Positions 50,098 through 59,345 of a stretch of DNA of 64,000 nt are shown piece after piece. The notes under the pieces were generated by a model. The model worked only from the letters and a program-made list of their open reading frames with translations, was not told where the DNA came from and ran no database searches. The position numbers and the translations under genes were made by a program. This DNA comes from Streptomyces stelliscabiei (GTDB lineage: Bacteria; Actinomycetota; Actinomycetes; Streptomycetales; Streptomycetaceae), in NCBI RefSeq assembly GCF_014873495.1, contig NZ_JADBGF010000001.1:7006001-7070000 (forward strand). Direction: 5' to 3'. Every line of letters begins with the position of its first letter. Within the stretch, counting starts at the first letter, position 1.

Positions 50098-51321
50098 TCA
50101 GAACACCTTCTTGTCGGTCGTGCGGTCGGTCGCGGCGTCGGCCGGCCGGTCGGCCCCGGGGGCGTCCGGTCCGTCGTCCGGGGCGGGCGCGTGGCCGGAC
50201 GGCTCCTCCGCCGGGGCGGAGGAGCCGTCCGACGGATGGTCGCTCATGCCCTCGGGCCGGTGGGCGGGCGGGGGGCCGCCGTGGCCGTCGGTCGGGTCGG
50301 TGGGCGAGGGCTCGCCCTCGTCATCGGGTCGGTCGGCGGCCGGGAGGCCGGTGGAGACGGACCCGCTCGGTGTCGCGTCCGGTGTGCCCGGAGGTGGGTC
50401 CTGCCGCGCTCCCGGGTTCCGCCCCGCCTCCGCCGCCTTCTCCGCGCTGTCGCCCCGCTGAGGCCCACCGGTCTCCGCCCGGCCCCCGCTGCCCGGCTCC
50501 CATGGTTCGTCCTCCGACGGGGGCCTGCGCAGGAGGGCGATGGACCCGGAGACCGTGGTGGCCCTGAGGCGGCCGTTGCCCGCGCCCAGGCGGCCGGTGA
50601 TCTTGTGGGCGCCCCAGGGCCCGCTGACGCGGAGGTCCTCGAAGGCGTTGGAGATGGTGCCGCTGGCGGTGTTGGCCTCGACCTGGGCGTCGGTGGGGTG
50701 GGGGAGACGGATGGCGATCTCACCGGAGACGCTGGTGAGGCCGACGTCGGTGGGGCCGCCCGTGGGATCGAGGTCGAGGATGATGGAGCCGCTCACCGAG
50801 TCGGCCTTCACGGTGGGGCAGGACCCCTCTATGACGGTCAGGTCTCCGGAGACGGAGCTGAGCCGGAGGTCGCCGCTGAGGGACTGCGCCTCCACGTTCC
50901 CCGACACCGTCGTGGCGCGCACCGGGCCCGCCAGACCGACCAGGGTGGCGTCGCCCGAGACGCCCTTCACCTCGGTGTGCCCCTCCAGCCCGGTCACCAC
51001 CGCTGTCGCGCCGACCACGCCCACCTCCACACGGGTGGCCGCCGGGACGGCCAGCGACACCAGGACGTTGCGACGCCAGCCCTTCCGGTCGAGCCACTTG
51101 AGGAAGCCCTTCCAGGGCAGGTCGTCGTAGGCGACGGTCAGGGTGCCGCCCTTCTGTGTCACCGTCAGGGGCGGGCCCTCGACGGCGGACACCTCCAGAC
51201 GGGCGGAACTCTCGTCGGTGCCCACCACGTTGACCGTTCCGTTGACGACGCGCACATGCAGTGCCGTCACCGGTTCGTCGAACGTGAGCCTTTGCGGCTC
51301 GGCGACGGACCACTCGGACAT
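50098..51321 (-). CDS. DUF4097 beta-helix-like protein with disordered tail
   Basis: A 407-residue protein. The core (about 30-280) is a DUF4097/DUF4098 repeat fold with recurring short strands: VKGVSGDATLVGL, ATTVSGNVEAQSL, LSSVSGDLTVIEG, ADSVSGSIILDLD, LTSVSGEIAIRLP, ATTVSGSIALL. This gives a right-handed parallel stack. The last ~125 residues are Pro/Gly/Asp rich and disordered. No signal peptide or anchor is seen. The ATG at 51321 has GAGGGGG upstream. It precedes and is nearly fused to the PadR gene. Such pairs are common in Streptomyces; the function is not known. Confidence 0.88.
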   Translation of the reverse strand: MSEWSVAEPQRLTFDEPVTALHVRVVNGTVNVVGTDESSARLEVSAVEGPPLTVTQKGGTLTVAYDDLPWKGFLKWLDRKGWRRNVLVSLAVPAATRVEVGVVGATAVVTGLEGHTEVKGVSGDATLVGLAGPVRATTVSGNVEAQSLSGDLRLSSVSGDLTVIEGSCPTVKADSVSGSIILDLDPTGGPTDVGLTSVSGEIAIRLPHPTDAQVEANTASGTISNAFEDLRVSGPWGAHKITGRLGAGNGRLRATTVSGSIALLRRPPSEDEPWEPGSGGRAETGGPQRGDSAEKAAEAGRNPGARQDPPPGTPDATPSGSVSTGLPAADRPDDEGEPSPTDPTDGHGGPPPAHRPEGMSDHPSDGSSAPAEEPSGHAPAPDDGPDAPGADRPADAATDRTTDKKVF

Positions 51322-51403
51322 GGTGCTGACCCCCTCGGCATGACAGACGGGCAGGACGAGAAGGCGTAGGACCACACACGCACTATCGCGTTCTCGTTAT
51401 TCA

Positions 51404-51413
51404 CGATATATCG
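51404..51413. promoter_or_regulatory. AT-rich palindrome upstream of the DUF4097-PadR operon
   Basis: CGATATATCG is a perfect 10-bp palindrome in an otherwise GC-rich spacer and lies 83 bases before the DUF4097 start. It is of the TATA-rich type often bound by PadR proteins. Confidence 0.5.
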
Positions 51414-51490
51414 CGGTCACGGAAAGTCAAGACACCCGTTCTGGTGACTCCGCACGTACATAGGGGGCAAATCGGCCTAGCGTGGAGGTC

Positions 51491-52342
51491 ATGTCGACGG
51501 AACGCTCCCCGGGACCCCGTGCCCCCCGGCCCACCCCCGCCCCCGGCGCGCTCCTGCTCTGCCGGACGGATCCCGACTCCGTCGCCCCCGTCGCCCAACT
51601 GCTCCGCGAGCGCATGCTGCTCACCCCCGCCGGAGCCGAGTGGACCGCGCTCGTGCCCGAGGGAAAGCCCTGGCTGCAGGGCGGAGAACCCGTCGACCGC
51701 GTGCTCACCGGCTGGGCGACCGCCCTGGCCGTCGGCGTCCCCTGGCCCGTGCTCGCGCTGTGGTGGGACGCGGACCGCAGCGGCTACACCCTCGCCGCCG
51801 GCTTCCGCCGCACCGTCGGCTACGTGTGGCTCGCGAACGGCACCCCGGTCGGCGAGGACGAGGCGATGCGTACCTTCGCGGCCCGTCTGGGCCTGGACCC
51901 GGTGCTCGACGCGCAGGCTCTGGACGGCCTCACACGACCCGATCCGGCGGCGGACGCCCGCTCCCGGCTGCTGGGCCTCCTCGCCGTCCTCGCCCGCGCG
52001 GGCGTGACGCTCCCCGCCGGCCTCGGCCCGGGCGAACCCGCCGACCGGCTCCGCGAGGTCGCCCGTGTCCAGCCCGGCGTCCAGCGCATCGAATGGACCG
52101 GCTGGCGCGGTGCCGTGCGTACGGAGCTGGACGCGCTCGAACGCGGCCGCCTCGGCCCCTGGCTCCCCTGGGCCGGCACCCCCAGAGCCCGCGCCCTGGC
52201 CGCCGCGCAACTCCTCGCCGGGCTACCGCTCACGGCCTGGGGCCTGCACCGCCGGAGCCTCGGCTGGCTGACCGCGGGCAGCCTGCTGATCGCGCACGGC
52301 GCCGTGGGCCTGCTGTACGACCTGTCCCACCCGCGCGACTGA
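51491..52342 (+). CDS. membrane-anchored protein of unknown function
   Basis: A 283-residue protein. The first ~230 residues look like a soluble domain (GALLLCRTDPDSVAPVAQLL, VGYVWLANGTPVGEDEAMR) and the C-terminus has two hydrophobic helices (about 232-248 and 252-275). The likely ATG at 51491 is either leaderless (TAGCGT 7-12 bases upstream) or uses GGAGG at short spacing. I do not recognise the family. It is divergent from the DUF4097 operon. Confidence 0.78.
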   Translation: MSTERSPGPRAPRPTPAPGALLLCRTDPDSVAPVAQLLRERMLLTPAGAEWTALVPEGKPWLQGGEPVDRVLTGWATALAVGVPWPVLALWWDADRSGYTLAAGFRRTVGYVWLANGTPVGEDEAMRTFAARLGLDPVLDAQALDGLTRPDPAADARSRLLGLLAVLARAGVTLPAGLGPGEPADRLREVARVQPGVQRIEWTGWRGAVRTELDALERGRLGPWLPWAGTPRARALAAAQLLAGLPLTAWGLHRRSLGWLTAGSLLIAHGAVGLLYDLSHPRD

Positions 52343-52390
52343 GTGCCCTCGCTCCTGACCGAGTGCTCCCACTCCTGCCGAAGGGGGCGG

Positions 52391-52573
52391 CTACTCGTCC
52401 TCGTCCTCGTCGTCCAGCCGCGCCAGCCAGGTCGCCAGCCGCTCCACCGGCACCTCGAAGTCCGGATTCAGATCGACGAACGTCCGCAGCTGCTCGGCCA
52501 GCCACTCGAAGGTGACCTCCTCCTCGCCGCGCCGCTTCTCCAGTTCCTCGATGCCACGGTCCGTGAAGTACAT
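52391..52573 (-). CDS. DUF6104-type small acidic protein
   Basis: A 60-residue protein (MYFTDRGIEELEKRRGEEEV ... ending DDEDEDE) of a small family conserved across Streptomyces and its relatives, usually next to the 2-oxoglutarate dehydrogenase gene. It is helical and very acidic at the C-terminus. TATCCT six bases upstream of the ATG suggests a leaderless mRNA. Function unknown; the fixed position beside kgd is the only hint. Confidence 0.85.
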   Translation of the reverse strand: MYFTDRGIEELEKRRGEEEVTFEWLAEQLRTFVDLNPDFEVPVERLATWLARLDDEDEDE

Positions 52574-52657
52574 GGGTCAAGGATAAGTGCGGGGAAACGG
52601 CCGGGCCGCACCCCTGGGGAGGGGTGCGGCCCGGTTGCGTACGGTCGTCGAGGGCTG

Positions 52658-55600
52658 TTACGCCTCGAACACCTCACGCACCAACTGCTCCTGCTCGGCC
52701 TGGTGCCGCTTGGCCGAACCCACCGCCGGCGACGAGCCGTGCGGGCGGGAGATGCGGCGGAGCCGCTCGCCGTGCGGGACGTCCGCGCCGACCGCGAGGT
52801 CGAGGTGGTCGATCAGGTTGAGCGCGATGAACGGCCAGGCACCCTGGTTCGCCGGCTCCTCCTGGGTCCACAGGTACTTCTCGGCGTTCGGGTACTTGTT
52901 GACCTCCGCCTGGACCTCGGCACCCGGCAGCGGGTAGAGGCGCTCGATGCGGATGATCGCCGTGTCCGTGATGCCGCGCTTCTGCCGCTCGGCCTCCAGG
53001 TCGTAGTAGACCTTGCCGGCGCAGAAGACGACCTTCTTGACCGCGTTCGGGTCGACCGAGCTGTCGCCGATGACCGGGCGGAACTCACCGCTCGTGAACT
53101 CCTCCGCCTTCGACGCGGCGGCCTTCAGGCGCAGCATCGACTTCGGGGTGAAGACGACCAGCGGCTTGTGGTGCGGGTTGTGCACCTGCCACCGCAGGAG
53201 GTGGAAGTAGTTCGACGGGGAGGTCGGCATGGCGACCGTCATGTTGTTCTGCGCGCACATCTGCAGGAAGCGCTCCGGGCGGGCGGACGAGTGGTCCGGG
53301 CCCTGGCCCTCGTAACCGTGCGGGAGCAGCAGGGTGACGCCGGACGTCTGGCCCCACTTCTGCTCCGCCGACGAGATGAACTCGTCCACGACCGTCTGGG
53401 CGCCGTTGACGAAGTCGCCGAACTGGGCCTCCCACATCACCAGGGACTCGGGACGGGCGAGCGAGTAGCCGTACTCGAAGCCCATCGCCGCGTACTCGGA
53501 GAGCAGGGAGTTGTAGACGTTCAGTCGCGCCTGGTCCTCGGAGAGGTACATCAGCGGCGTGAACTCCTCGCCCGTCTCACGGTCGATGATCACCGCGTGA
53601 CGCTGGCCGAAGGTGCCGCGCTGCGAGTCCTGGCCGGCCAGGCGGACCGGGGTGCCCTCCAGGAGGAGGGAGCCGACCGCGAGGGTCTCGCCCATGCCCC
53701 AGTCGATCGTGCCGTCCTCGACCATGGCCGCCCGGCGCTGCAGCTGCGGCAGCAGACGCGGGTGGGCGGTGATGTGGTCGGGGACGTTGACCTGGGACGC
53801 GGCGATGCGCTTGACGGTCTCCGCGGTGATCGCGGTGTCCACCGCGACCGGGAAGCCGTCCTGCGGGTCGTGGACCTCGCCGGACACCGGTTGCGAGGTG
53901 GCCTCGCGGACCTCGGTGAAGACCTTCTCCAGCTGGCCCTGGTAGTCCTGCAGGGCCTGCTCGGCCTCTTCCAGGGTGATGTCGCCGCGACCGATGAGGG
54001 ACTCGGTGTAGAGCTTGCGCACCGAGCGCTTCTTGTCGATCAGGTCGTACATCAGCGGCTGGGTGAAGGCCGGGTTGTCCGACTCGTTGTGACCGCGGCG
54101 GCGGTAGCAGATGAGGTCGATCACCACGTCCTTGTTGAACGCCTGGCGGAACTCGAAGGCCAGCCGCGCGACGCGGACCACGGCCTCCGGGTCGTCGCCG
54201 TTCACGTGGAAGATCGGGGCCTCGATCATGCGCGCCACGTCGGTGGCGTACATCGACGAGCGCGAGGACTCCGGGGCGGCCGTGAAGCCGACCTGGTTGT
54301 TGATGACGATGTGGACCGTGCCGCCGGTGCGGTAGCCGCGCAGCTGCGACATGTTCAGGGTCTCGGCCACCACGCCCTGGCCCGCGAAGGCCGCGTCGCC
54401 GTGGATCGCCACCGGCATGACCGTGAAGTCCGTGCCGCCCTTGTTGATGATGTCCTGCTTGGCACGGACGATGCCCTCCAGGACCGGGTCGACCGCCTCC
54501 AGGTGGGAGGGGTTGGCGGCCAAGGAGACCTTGATCTGCTCGCCGTCGAGGCCCGTGAAGGTGCCCTCGGCGCCCAGGTGGTACTTCACGTCGCCGGAGC
54601 CGTGCATCGACTTCGGGTCGAGGTTGCCCTCGAACTCGCGGAAGATCTGGGCGTACGACTTGCCGACGATGTTCGCCAGGACGTTCAGGCGGCCGCGGTG
54701 GGCCATGCCGATGACGACCTCGTCGAGACGGGACTCCGCCGCGCTGTCGATGACCGCGTCGAGCAGCGGGATGACCGACTCGCCGCCTTCGAGGCTGAAG
54801 CGCTTCTGGCCGACGTACTTCGTCTGCAGGAAGGTCTCGAAGGCCTCCGCCGCGTTCAGCCGGCGCAGGATGCGCAGCTGCTCCTCGCGCTCCGGCTTGC
54901 TGTGCGGGCGCTCGATGCGGTCCTGGATCCAGCGGCGCTGCTTCGGGTCCTGGATGTGCATGAACTCGACGCCGGTCGTACGGCAGTACGAGTCGCGCAG
55001 GACGCCGAGGATGTCGCGGAGCTTCATCAGGGACTTGCCCGAGAAGCCGCCGACCGCGAACTCCCGCTCCAGGTCCCACAGGGTGAGTCCGTGCTCGGTG
55101 ATGTCCAGGTCGGGGTGCTTGCGCTGGCGGTACTCCAGCGGGTCGGTGTCGGCCATGACGTGGCCGCGGACCCGGTAGGAGTGGATCAGCTCGAAGACGC
55201 GGGCGGCCTTGGTGACGTCGTCGTCGTGCGAGGCGTCGATGTCCTTGAGCCAGCGGACCGGCTCGTAGGGGATGCGCAGGGCCTCGAAGATGTCGTCGTA
55301 GAACCCGCCCTCGCCGAGCAGGTAGTTGGCGACGACCCGCAGGAACTCGCCGGAGGCGGCGCCCTGGATGACCCGGTGGTCGTACGTCGAGGTCAGGGTC
55401 ATGACCTTCGAGATGCCCAGCTTGTTCAGGGTGTCCTGCGAGGTGCCCTGGAACTCGGCCGGGTAGTCCATGGATCCGACGCCCATGATGACCGACTGAC
55501 CGGGCATCAGACGCGGGACCGAGTGGACGGTGCCGAGGCCGCCGGGGTTGGTCAGGGAGACCGTGACACCGGTGAAGTCGTCCATCGTCAGCTTGCCGTC

Positions 55601-56449
55601 ACGGGCGCGGCGGACGATGTCCTCGTAGGCCTGCCAGAACTCGAAGAAGTTCAGCGTCTCGGCCTTCTTGATGCCCGCGACGACCAGCTGGCGGTCGCCG
55701 TTGGGCTTCACCAGGTCGATGGCGAGGCCGAAGTTGACGTGCGGCGGCTTGACGAGGGTGGGCTTCCCGTCCTTCTCCGCGTAGTGCCAGTTCATCGACG
55801 GCATCGTCTTGATGGCCTGCACCATCGCGTAGCCGATCAGGTGCGTGAAGGAGATCTTCCCGCCCCGGGCGCGCTTCAGGTGGTTGTTGATGACGATGCG
55901 GTTGTCGAACAGCAGCTTCACCGGGACGGCGCGCACGGACGTGGCCGTGGGCAGCTCCAGGGAGGCGTTCATGTTCTTCGCGACCGCGGCGGCGGGGCCG
56001 CGCAGCGTGATGAACTCCGGGCCCTCGGTGGCGGTGGCCTGCTTCGCGGGGGCCACGGCCGCCGGCTTGGCGGGCGCGGCCGGAGCGGCGGCGGGCTTCG
56101 CGGCGGCCGGGGCCGGTGGCGCCGCGGCGGGCTTCGGGGCAGCCGCCGGGGCGGGCGCGGCCGCCTTGGCGGGGGCGGCCTGGGCCGGAGCGGCGGGTGC
56201 CGCGGGCGTGGTGGTCGCTGCGGCCCCCGCGGCCGCAGTGCTCGCCGGAGCCGAGGCGGCAGCGGCGCCCGGCTTGTAGTCGGCGAAGAAGTCCCACCAG
56301 GCTCGGTCTACCGAGTTCGGGTCCTGGAGGTACTGCTGATAGATCTCGTCGACGAGCCACTCGTTCGGACCGAAGGCCGCGGCGGGGTTCTTACCCGCTT
56401 GGTCTGCGTCGGTCGAGATGCTCGAGTTACTGGGGGACTGTGGCGACAC
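52658..56449 (-). CDS. kgd: multifunctional 2-oxoglutarate dehydrogenase/decarboxylase (E1-E2 fusion)
   Basis: A 1263-residue TCA-cycle enzyme of the actinobacterial Kgd/SucA type. Order: a short N-terminal motif (NEWLVDEIYQQYLQDPNSVD), an Ala/Pro linker (about 60-150), an E2 acyltransferase domain whose catalytic His is in TYDHRVIQGAASGEF, and then the thiamine-diphosphate E1 domains (AHRGRLNVLANIVGK, GDAAFAGQGVVAETLN, and the C-terminal transketolase-like half). There is no lipoyl domain, as in the family; lipoate is supplied by a separate E2. The GTG at 56449 (SPQSPSNSS) is chosen from homologues. DUF6104 gene downstream. Confidence 0.95.
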   Translation of the reverse strand: MSPQSPSNSSISTDADQAGKNPAAAFGPNEWLVDEIYQQYLQDPNSVDRAWWDFFADYKPGAAAASAPASTAAAGAAATTTPAAPAAPAQAAPAKAAAPAPAAAPKPAAAPPAPAAAKPAAAPAAPAKPAAVAPAKQATATEGPEFITLRGPAAAVAKNMNASLELPTATSVRAVPVKLLFDNRIVINNHLKRARGGKISFTHLIGYAMVQAIKTMPSMNWHYAEKDGKPTLVKPPHVNFGLAIDLVKPNGDRQLVVAGIKKAETLNFFEFWQAYEDIVRRARDGKLTMDDFTGVTVSLTNPGGLGTVHSVPRLMPGQSVIMGVGSMDYPAEFQGTSQDTLNKLGISKVMTLTSTYDHRVIQGAASGEFLRVVANYLLGEGGFYDDIFEALRIPYEPVRWLKDIDASHDDDVTKAARVFELIHSYRVRGHVMADTDPLEYRQRKHPDLDITEHGLTLWDLEREFAVGGFSGKSLMKLRDILGVLRDSYCRTTGVEFMHIQDPKQRRWIQDRIERPHSKPEREEQLRILRRLNAAEAFETFLQTKYVGQKRFSLEGGESVIPLLDAVIDSAAESRLDEVVIGMAHRGRLNVLANIVGKSYAQIFREFEGNLDPKSMHGSGDVKYHLGAEGTFTGLDGEQIKVSLAANPSHLEAVDPVLEGIVRAKQDIINKGGTDFTVMPVAIHGDAAFAGQGVVAETLNMSQLRGYRTGGTVHIVINNQVGFTAAPESSRSSMYATDVARMIEAPIFHVNGDDPEAVVRVARLAFEFRQAFNKDVVIDLICYRRRGHNESDNPAFTQPLMYDLIDKKRSVRKLYTESLIGRGDITLEEAEQALQDYQGQLEKVFTEVREATSQPVSGEVHDPQDGFPVAVDTAITAETVKRIAASQVNVPDHITAHPRLLPQLQRRAAMVEDGTIDWGMGETLAVGSLLLEGTPVRLAGQDSQRGTFGQRHAVIIDRETGEEFTPLMYLSEDQARLNVYNSLLSEYAAMGFEYGYSLARPESLVMWEAQFGDFVNGAQTVVDEFISSAEQKWGQTSGVTLLLPHGYEGQGPDHSSARPERFLQMCAQNNMTVAMPTSPSNYFHLLRWQVHNPHHKPLVVFTPKSMLRLKAAASKAEEFTSGEFRPVIGDSSVDPNAVKKVVFCAGKVYYDLEAERQKRGITDTAIIRIERLYPLPGAEVQAEVNKYPNAEKYLWTQEEPANQGAWPFIALNLIDHLDLAVGADVPHGERLRRISRPHGSSPAVGSAKRHQAEQEQLVREVFEA

Positions 56450-56859
56450 GGCGGCAACCGCCCTCTTCCGCTTCACAAGGTGATGGACAGCGGGAATCAA
56501 GGCTACGCCCCCGGGGCCGGGTAGGTCAGGCCGAGTCCGCTCTTCGTCGCGTAAGTCACATCGGAAAGCGCGTTTCGGGGGTGGAAATGGCGGGAAACAA
56601 GCGTGGTTCCGGTCCGGAATGGGGGTGGGGGGTGTGTGCCGGGCATGCGTCGGGCGGGGCCTGCGGGTATGTGTCCGCGGCCCTCTGCCTGAACGCACCT
56701 GATCACACGTGTCCGGCTGGGCGGAACGGGCGTGGATCTTGTGGCTCCGCTTCGAACTTTACGTCAACTTGGGGGAGATGTAAGCACCGGGAGGATGAGC
56801 GATATTCGGCAATGGTGGGGGGATTCAGCCATGTGTGATGTGGGTACCGGGGGATTTTT

Positions 56860-56992
56860 GCGCCCCCGCCGCCCCTACCCGTCCCATCCCGTTCCTTGGG
56901 GGCTGCGCCCCCAGGCCCCCGGGGGGTGCGTGGGCGGGGGTGCGGGTCGGGTGGGGTTGCTCGCGCAGTTCCCCGCGCCCCTGAAAAGCCGA
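56860..56992. repeat. dispersed intergenic repeat, copy D
   Basis: CGCCCCCGCCGCCCCTACCC at the left end and CTCGCGCAGTTCCCCGCGCC, then CCTGAAAAGC, at the right end match copies A and C; the middle has its own palindrome (GGGGGCTGCGCCCCC). Confidence 0.8.
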
Positions 56993-56999
56993 CGCCCGG

Positions 57000-57200
57000 C
57001 CCGCTGCCACAGAACCCCCGTCAGCCTGTTGCGTACGCCGCCGGTCATCCCGCTGCCGCAGGCTGCCAGTCGGCCTGCTGTCACGGGCCCCAGCCATCCT
57101 GCTGCCGAAGGTCCCCGTCGGATTGCTGCCACAAGCCCCCGTCAGCCGTCAGCCGTCAGCCGGCCCGCTGCCGCAGCCCCCGGTCAGCCCGCTGCGGAAG
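57000..57200. repeat. degenerate ~30-bp tandem repeat upstream of kgd
   Basis: About six imperfect units built on CTGCTGCCACARGCCCCCGTCAG with variable spacers, including a perfect triple AGCCGTC. Each unit is pyrimidine rich on the plus strand. Confidence 0.6.
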
Positions 57201-57283
57201 CGTGCGGGCGGTGTTGCTGAAAGTGTGCGGGCTGCCTCTGCTTTCGCCCGGGGAGCCGGCGTTCTGGAGCGGGGGGCTCAGGT

Positions 57284-58411
57284 TCAGGTCTGCAGCTGGC
57301 GTTGTGTGGCCTGGGGCGGGACGCCTGGCAGGAGTACTCGGATGCGGCAGCCCTTCGGGGACTCGGCCACTCCGATGCGGCCGCCGTGCAGGTCCACGGC
57401 CCAGCGGGCGATGGCGAGGCCCAGGCCGGTGCCGCCGTCGCTGCCGGGACCGTGGGGGGAGCTGACGGCGCCGCGGTTGAAGCGTTCGAAGACGCGGTGC
57501 CATTCGGATTCGGGGATGCCGGGGCCCTCGTCCAGGACTTCCAGGTCCAGGGACTCGGGGCTGGGGCCGCGGCGGGCCTTCACCGTGACGCGGCCGTGCG
57601 CCGGGCTGTGCTTGACGGCGTTGTCGATGAGGTTGGCGACGACCTGGTGGATGCGCTCCGGGTCGGCGTTGGCGGTGAGCTCCGGCGGGTGGACGTCCAG
57701 GTGCAGGTGGACGTCCTTACGGGTGTGGTTGCCGGAGCCCGAGGCGATGCCGCCCCGGGCCGAGGAGACCATCTGGGCCTCCTTGAGGACGCCCGAGAGG
57801 TACGGCCACACCTCGAAGCGGCGCCGGCGCAGCGGGACCACGCCGTTGTCCAGGCGCGAGAGGTCGAGCAGGGTCTCCACCAGGCGGCCCAGGCGCTCGG
57901 TCTGCTTCAGGGCCGTCCGCATCGTCTCGGGGTCGGCCTGGGTGACGCCGTCGACGATGTTCTCCAGGACCGCGCGCAGACCGGCGATGGGCGTACGGAC
58001 CTCGTGGGAGACGTTCGCCACGAGCTCCTTGCGCTGACGGTCCTGCGCCTCCAGCTCGTCGGCCATGAGATTGATCGTGTGGGCGAGGTCGCCCAGCTCG
58101 TCGCGGCGGTTCTCGCTGACCCTGCGGGTGTAGTCGCCGCGGGAGATGGACCGGGCGACCGCGTTCATCTCGTCCAGGGGGGCGGTGAGCGAATGCGCGA
58201 CGAACTGCGTAATCAGAAGTGTGGCGATCATCGAGAACACCGTGATGAAGCGCAGCTCCGTCTTGGTGTGCACGGCGATCATCGACAGACCGGTCGTGAT
58301 CAGGACCGAGATGACGACGAGCGCGCCGAGCTTCGTCTTGATCGAGAAGGGGCGCAGACCGCTGAGCGGTCCCGCGCCCTTCCGCGACCCCGGGTCACCG
58401 ACTCCGCTCAT
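57284..58411 (-). CDS. sensor histidine kinase of a two-component system
   Basis: A 375-residue membrane kinase. Two close helices at about residues 27-65 flank almost no extracytoplasmic loop; then a HAMP linker (SLTAPLDEMNAVARSISRGDY), HisKA with ELVANVSHEVRTPIAGLRAV, and HATPase motifs (NLIDNAVKHSPA, DEGPGIPE, GTGLGLAIARW). The short sensor region suggests it reads membrane state or works with another protein. The ATG at 58411 lies 65 bases after the response-regulator stop, on the same strand. Signal unknown. Confidence 0.93.
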   Translation of the reverse strand: MSGVGDPGSRKGAGPLSGLRPFSIKTKLGALVVISVLITTGLSMIAVHTKTELRFITVFSMIATLLITQFVAHSLTAPLDEMNAVARSISRGDYTRRVSENRRDELGDLAHTINLMADELEAQDRQRKELVANVSHEVRTPIAGLRAVLENIVDGVTQADPETMRTALKQTERLGRLVETLLDLSRLDNGVVPLRRRRFEVWPYLSGVLKEAQMVSSARGGIASGSGNHTRKDVHLHLDVHPPELTANADPERIHQVVANLIDNAVKHSPAHGRVTVKARRGPSPESLDLEVLDEGPGIPESEWHRVFERFNRGAVSSPHGPGSDGGTGLGLAIARWAVDLHGGRIGVAESPKGCRIRVLLPGVPPQATQRQLQT

Positions 58412-58476
58412 GACGCCACCAGCCCTCTGTCCCTCTGTGCCTGCGTGTGCCCCGCGCGCACGGTGCGGGCACGGGA

Positions 58477-59214
58477 TCAGGGAGTCGGGGTCTCCAGGGC
58501 GTACCCCACGCCGTGCACCGTGCGGATCCGCTCCGCGCCGATCTTCCGCCGCAGCGCCTTGATGTGGCTGTCCACGGTCCGCGTCCCGGACGCGTCCGCC
58601 CAGTCCCACACCTCGGTGAGCAACTGTTCGCGCGAGAGTACGGCACGCGGGGTGTTCGCGAGACACACGAGGAGGTCGAACTCGGTGGGCGTGAGGTGCA
58701 CGTCCTCGCTGCGCACCCGCACGCGGCGCTGCGCGTGGTCGATCTCCAGCTCGCCCAGGCGCAGGATGCCCGAGCGCGGCGTGGTCGCGGCCAGCGCGGC
58801 CCGCTCCACCCGGCGCAGCAGGACGTGCACGCGGGCGGCCAGCTCACGCATGGAGAACGGCTTGGTCATGTAGTCGTCGGCGCCTACGCCGAGCCCGACC
58901 AGCATGTCCGTCTCGTCGTCCCGGGCGGTGAGCATCAGCACGGGGACGGGCCGCTGGGCCTGGACGCGCCTGCACACCTCCAGGCCGTCGAAGCCGGGCA
59001 GCATGATGTCGAGGATCAGCAGGTCGGGCTGCCAGGCCTCCGCGGTGTCGACCGCGGCCGGCCCGTCGGTCGCGGTCTGCACGACGAAACCCTCGGCGCG
59101 CAGGCGGGCCGCGATGGCGTCGACGATCGTCGGGTCGTCCTCGACCACGAGGACCCGGCGCTGTGCGCCCGGGGTCGCCGTGGTGCTGCTGTGGGTGGTG
59201 TGTGTCTGCTCCAT
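58477..59214 (-). CDS. OmpR/PhoB-type response regulator
   Basis: A 245-residue regulator. The receiver domain (about 20-130) has the acidic pair VVEDD, phospho-Asp in LLILDIMLPG, Thr in MLTARDD and Lys in YMTKPFSM; the winged-helix domain ends VDSHIKALRRKIG ... GVGYALE. It is the first gene of a two-gene operon with the kinase. The ATG at 59214 is the first start. It sits between kgd and the spermidine-synthase-like gene; no target sites were identified. Confidence 0.94.
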   Translation of the reverse strand: MEQTHTTHSSTTATPGAQRRVLVVEDDPTIVDAIAARLRAEGFVVQTATDGPAAVDTAEAWQPDLLILDIMLPGFDGLEVCRRVQAQRPVPVLMLTARDDETDMLVGLGVGADDYMTKPFSMRELAARVHVLLRRVERAALAATTPRSGILRLGELEIDHAQRRVRVRSEDVHLTPTEFDLLVCLANTPRAVLSREQLLTEVWDWADASGTRTVDSHIKALRRKIGAERIRTVHGVGYALETPTP

Positions 59215-59345
59215 CGCCCGCCCCTGTGTTGCTTTCCGGAATCAGTGGGGTGATCCCTTGACTACGCATGGCTGCGCATGACTGCGATTGACGCTTGAAT
59301 GATCGGCGTCAGGCAAGCAGGGTACGGGCAGTCGCCGCACCACGG

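Larger units (their letters stand above)
56450..57283. other. 834-base region between the two-component genes and kgd
   Basis: Includes the kgd promoter zone (about 56450-56800), one dispersed-repeat copy (56860-56992) and a degenerate tandem repeat (57000-57200). No ORF has coding character on either strand. Confidence 0.6.

Noticed and set aside
52343..56524. A 1393-codon open frame on the plus strand opposite kgd
   Set aside because: It is the reverse shadow of kgd in GC-rich DNA; composition is Val/Arg/Leu/Gly rich without domains, and kgd is clearly coding on the other strand.
57000..57283. A short gene upstream of the kinase stop
   Set aside because: The sequence is a degenerate tandem repeat; all frames are Pro/Ala/Arg low complexity.
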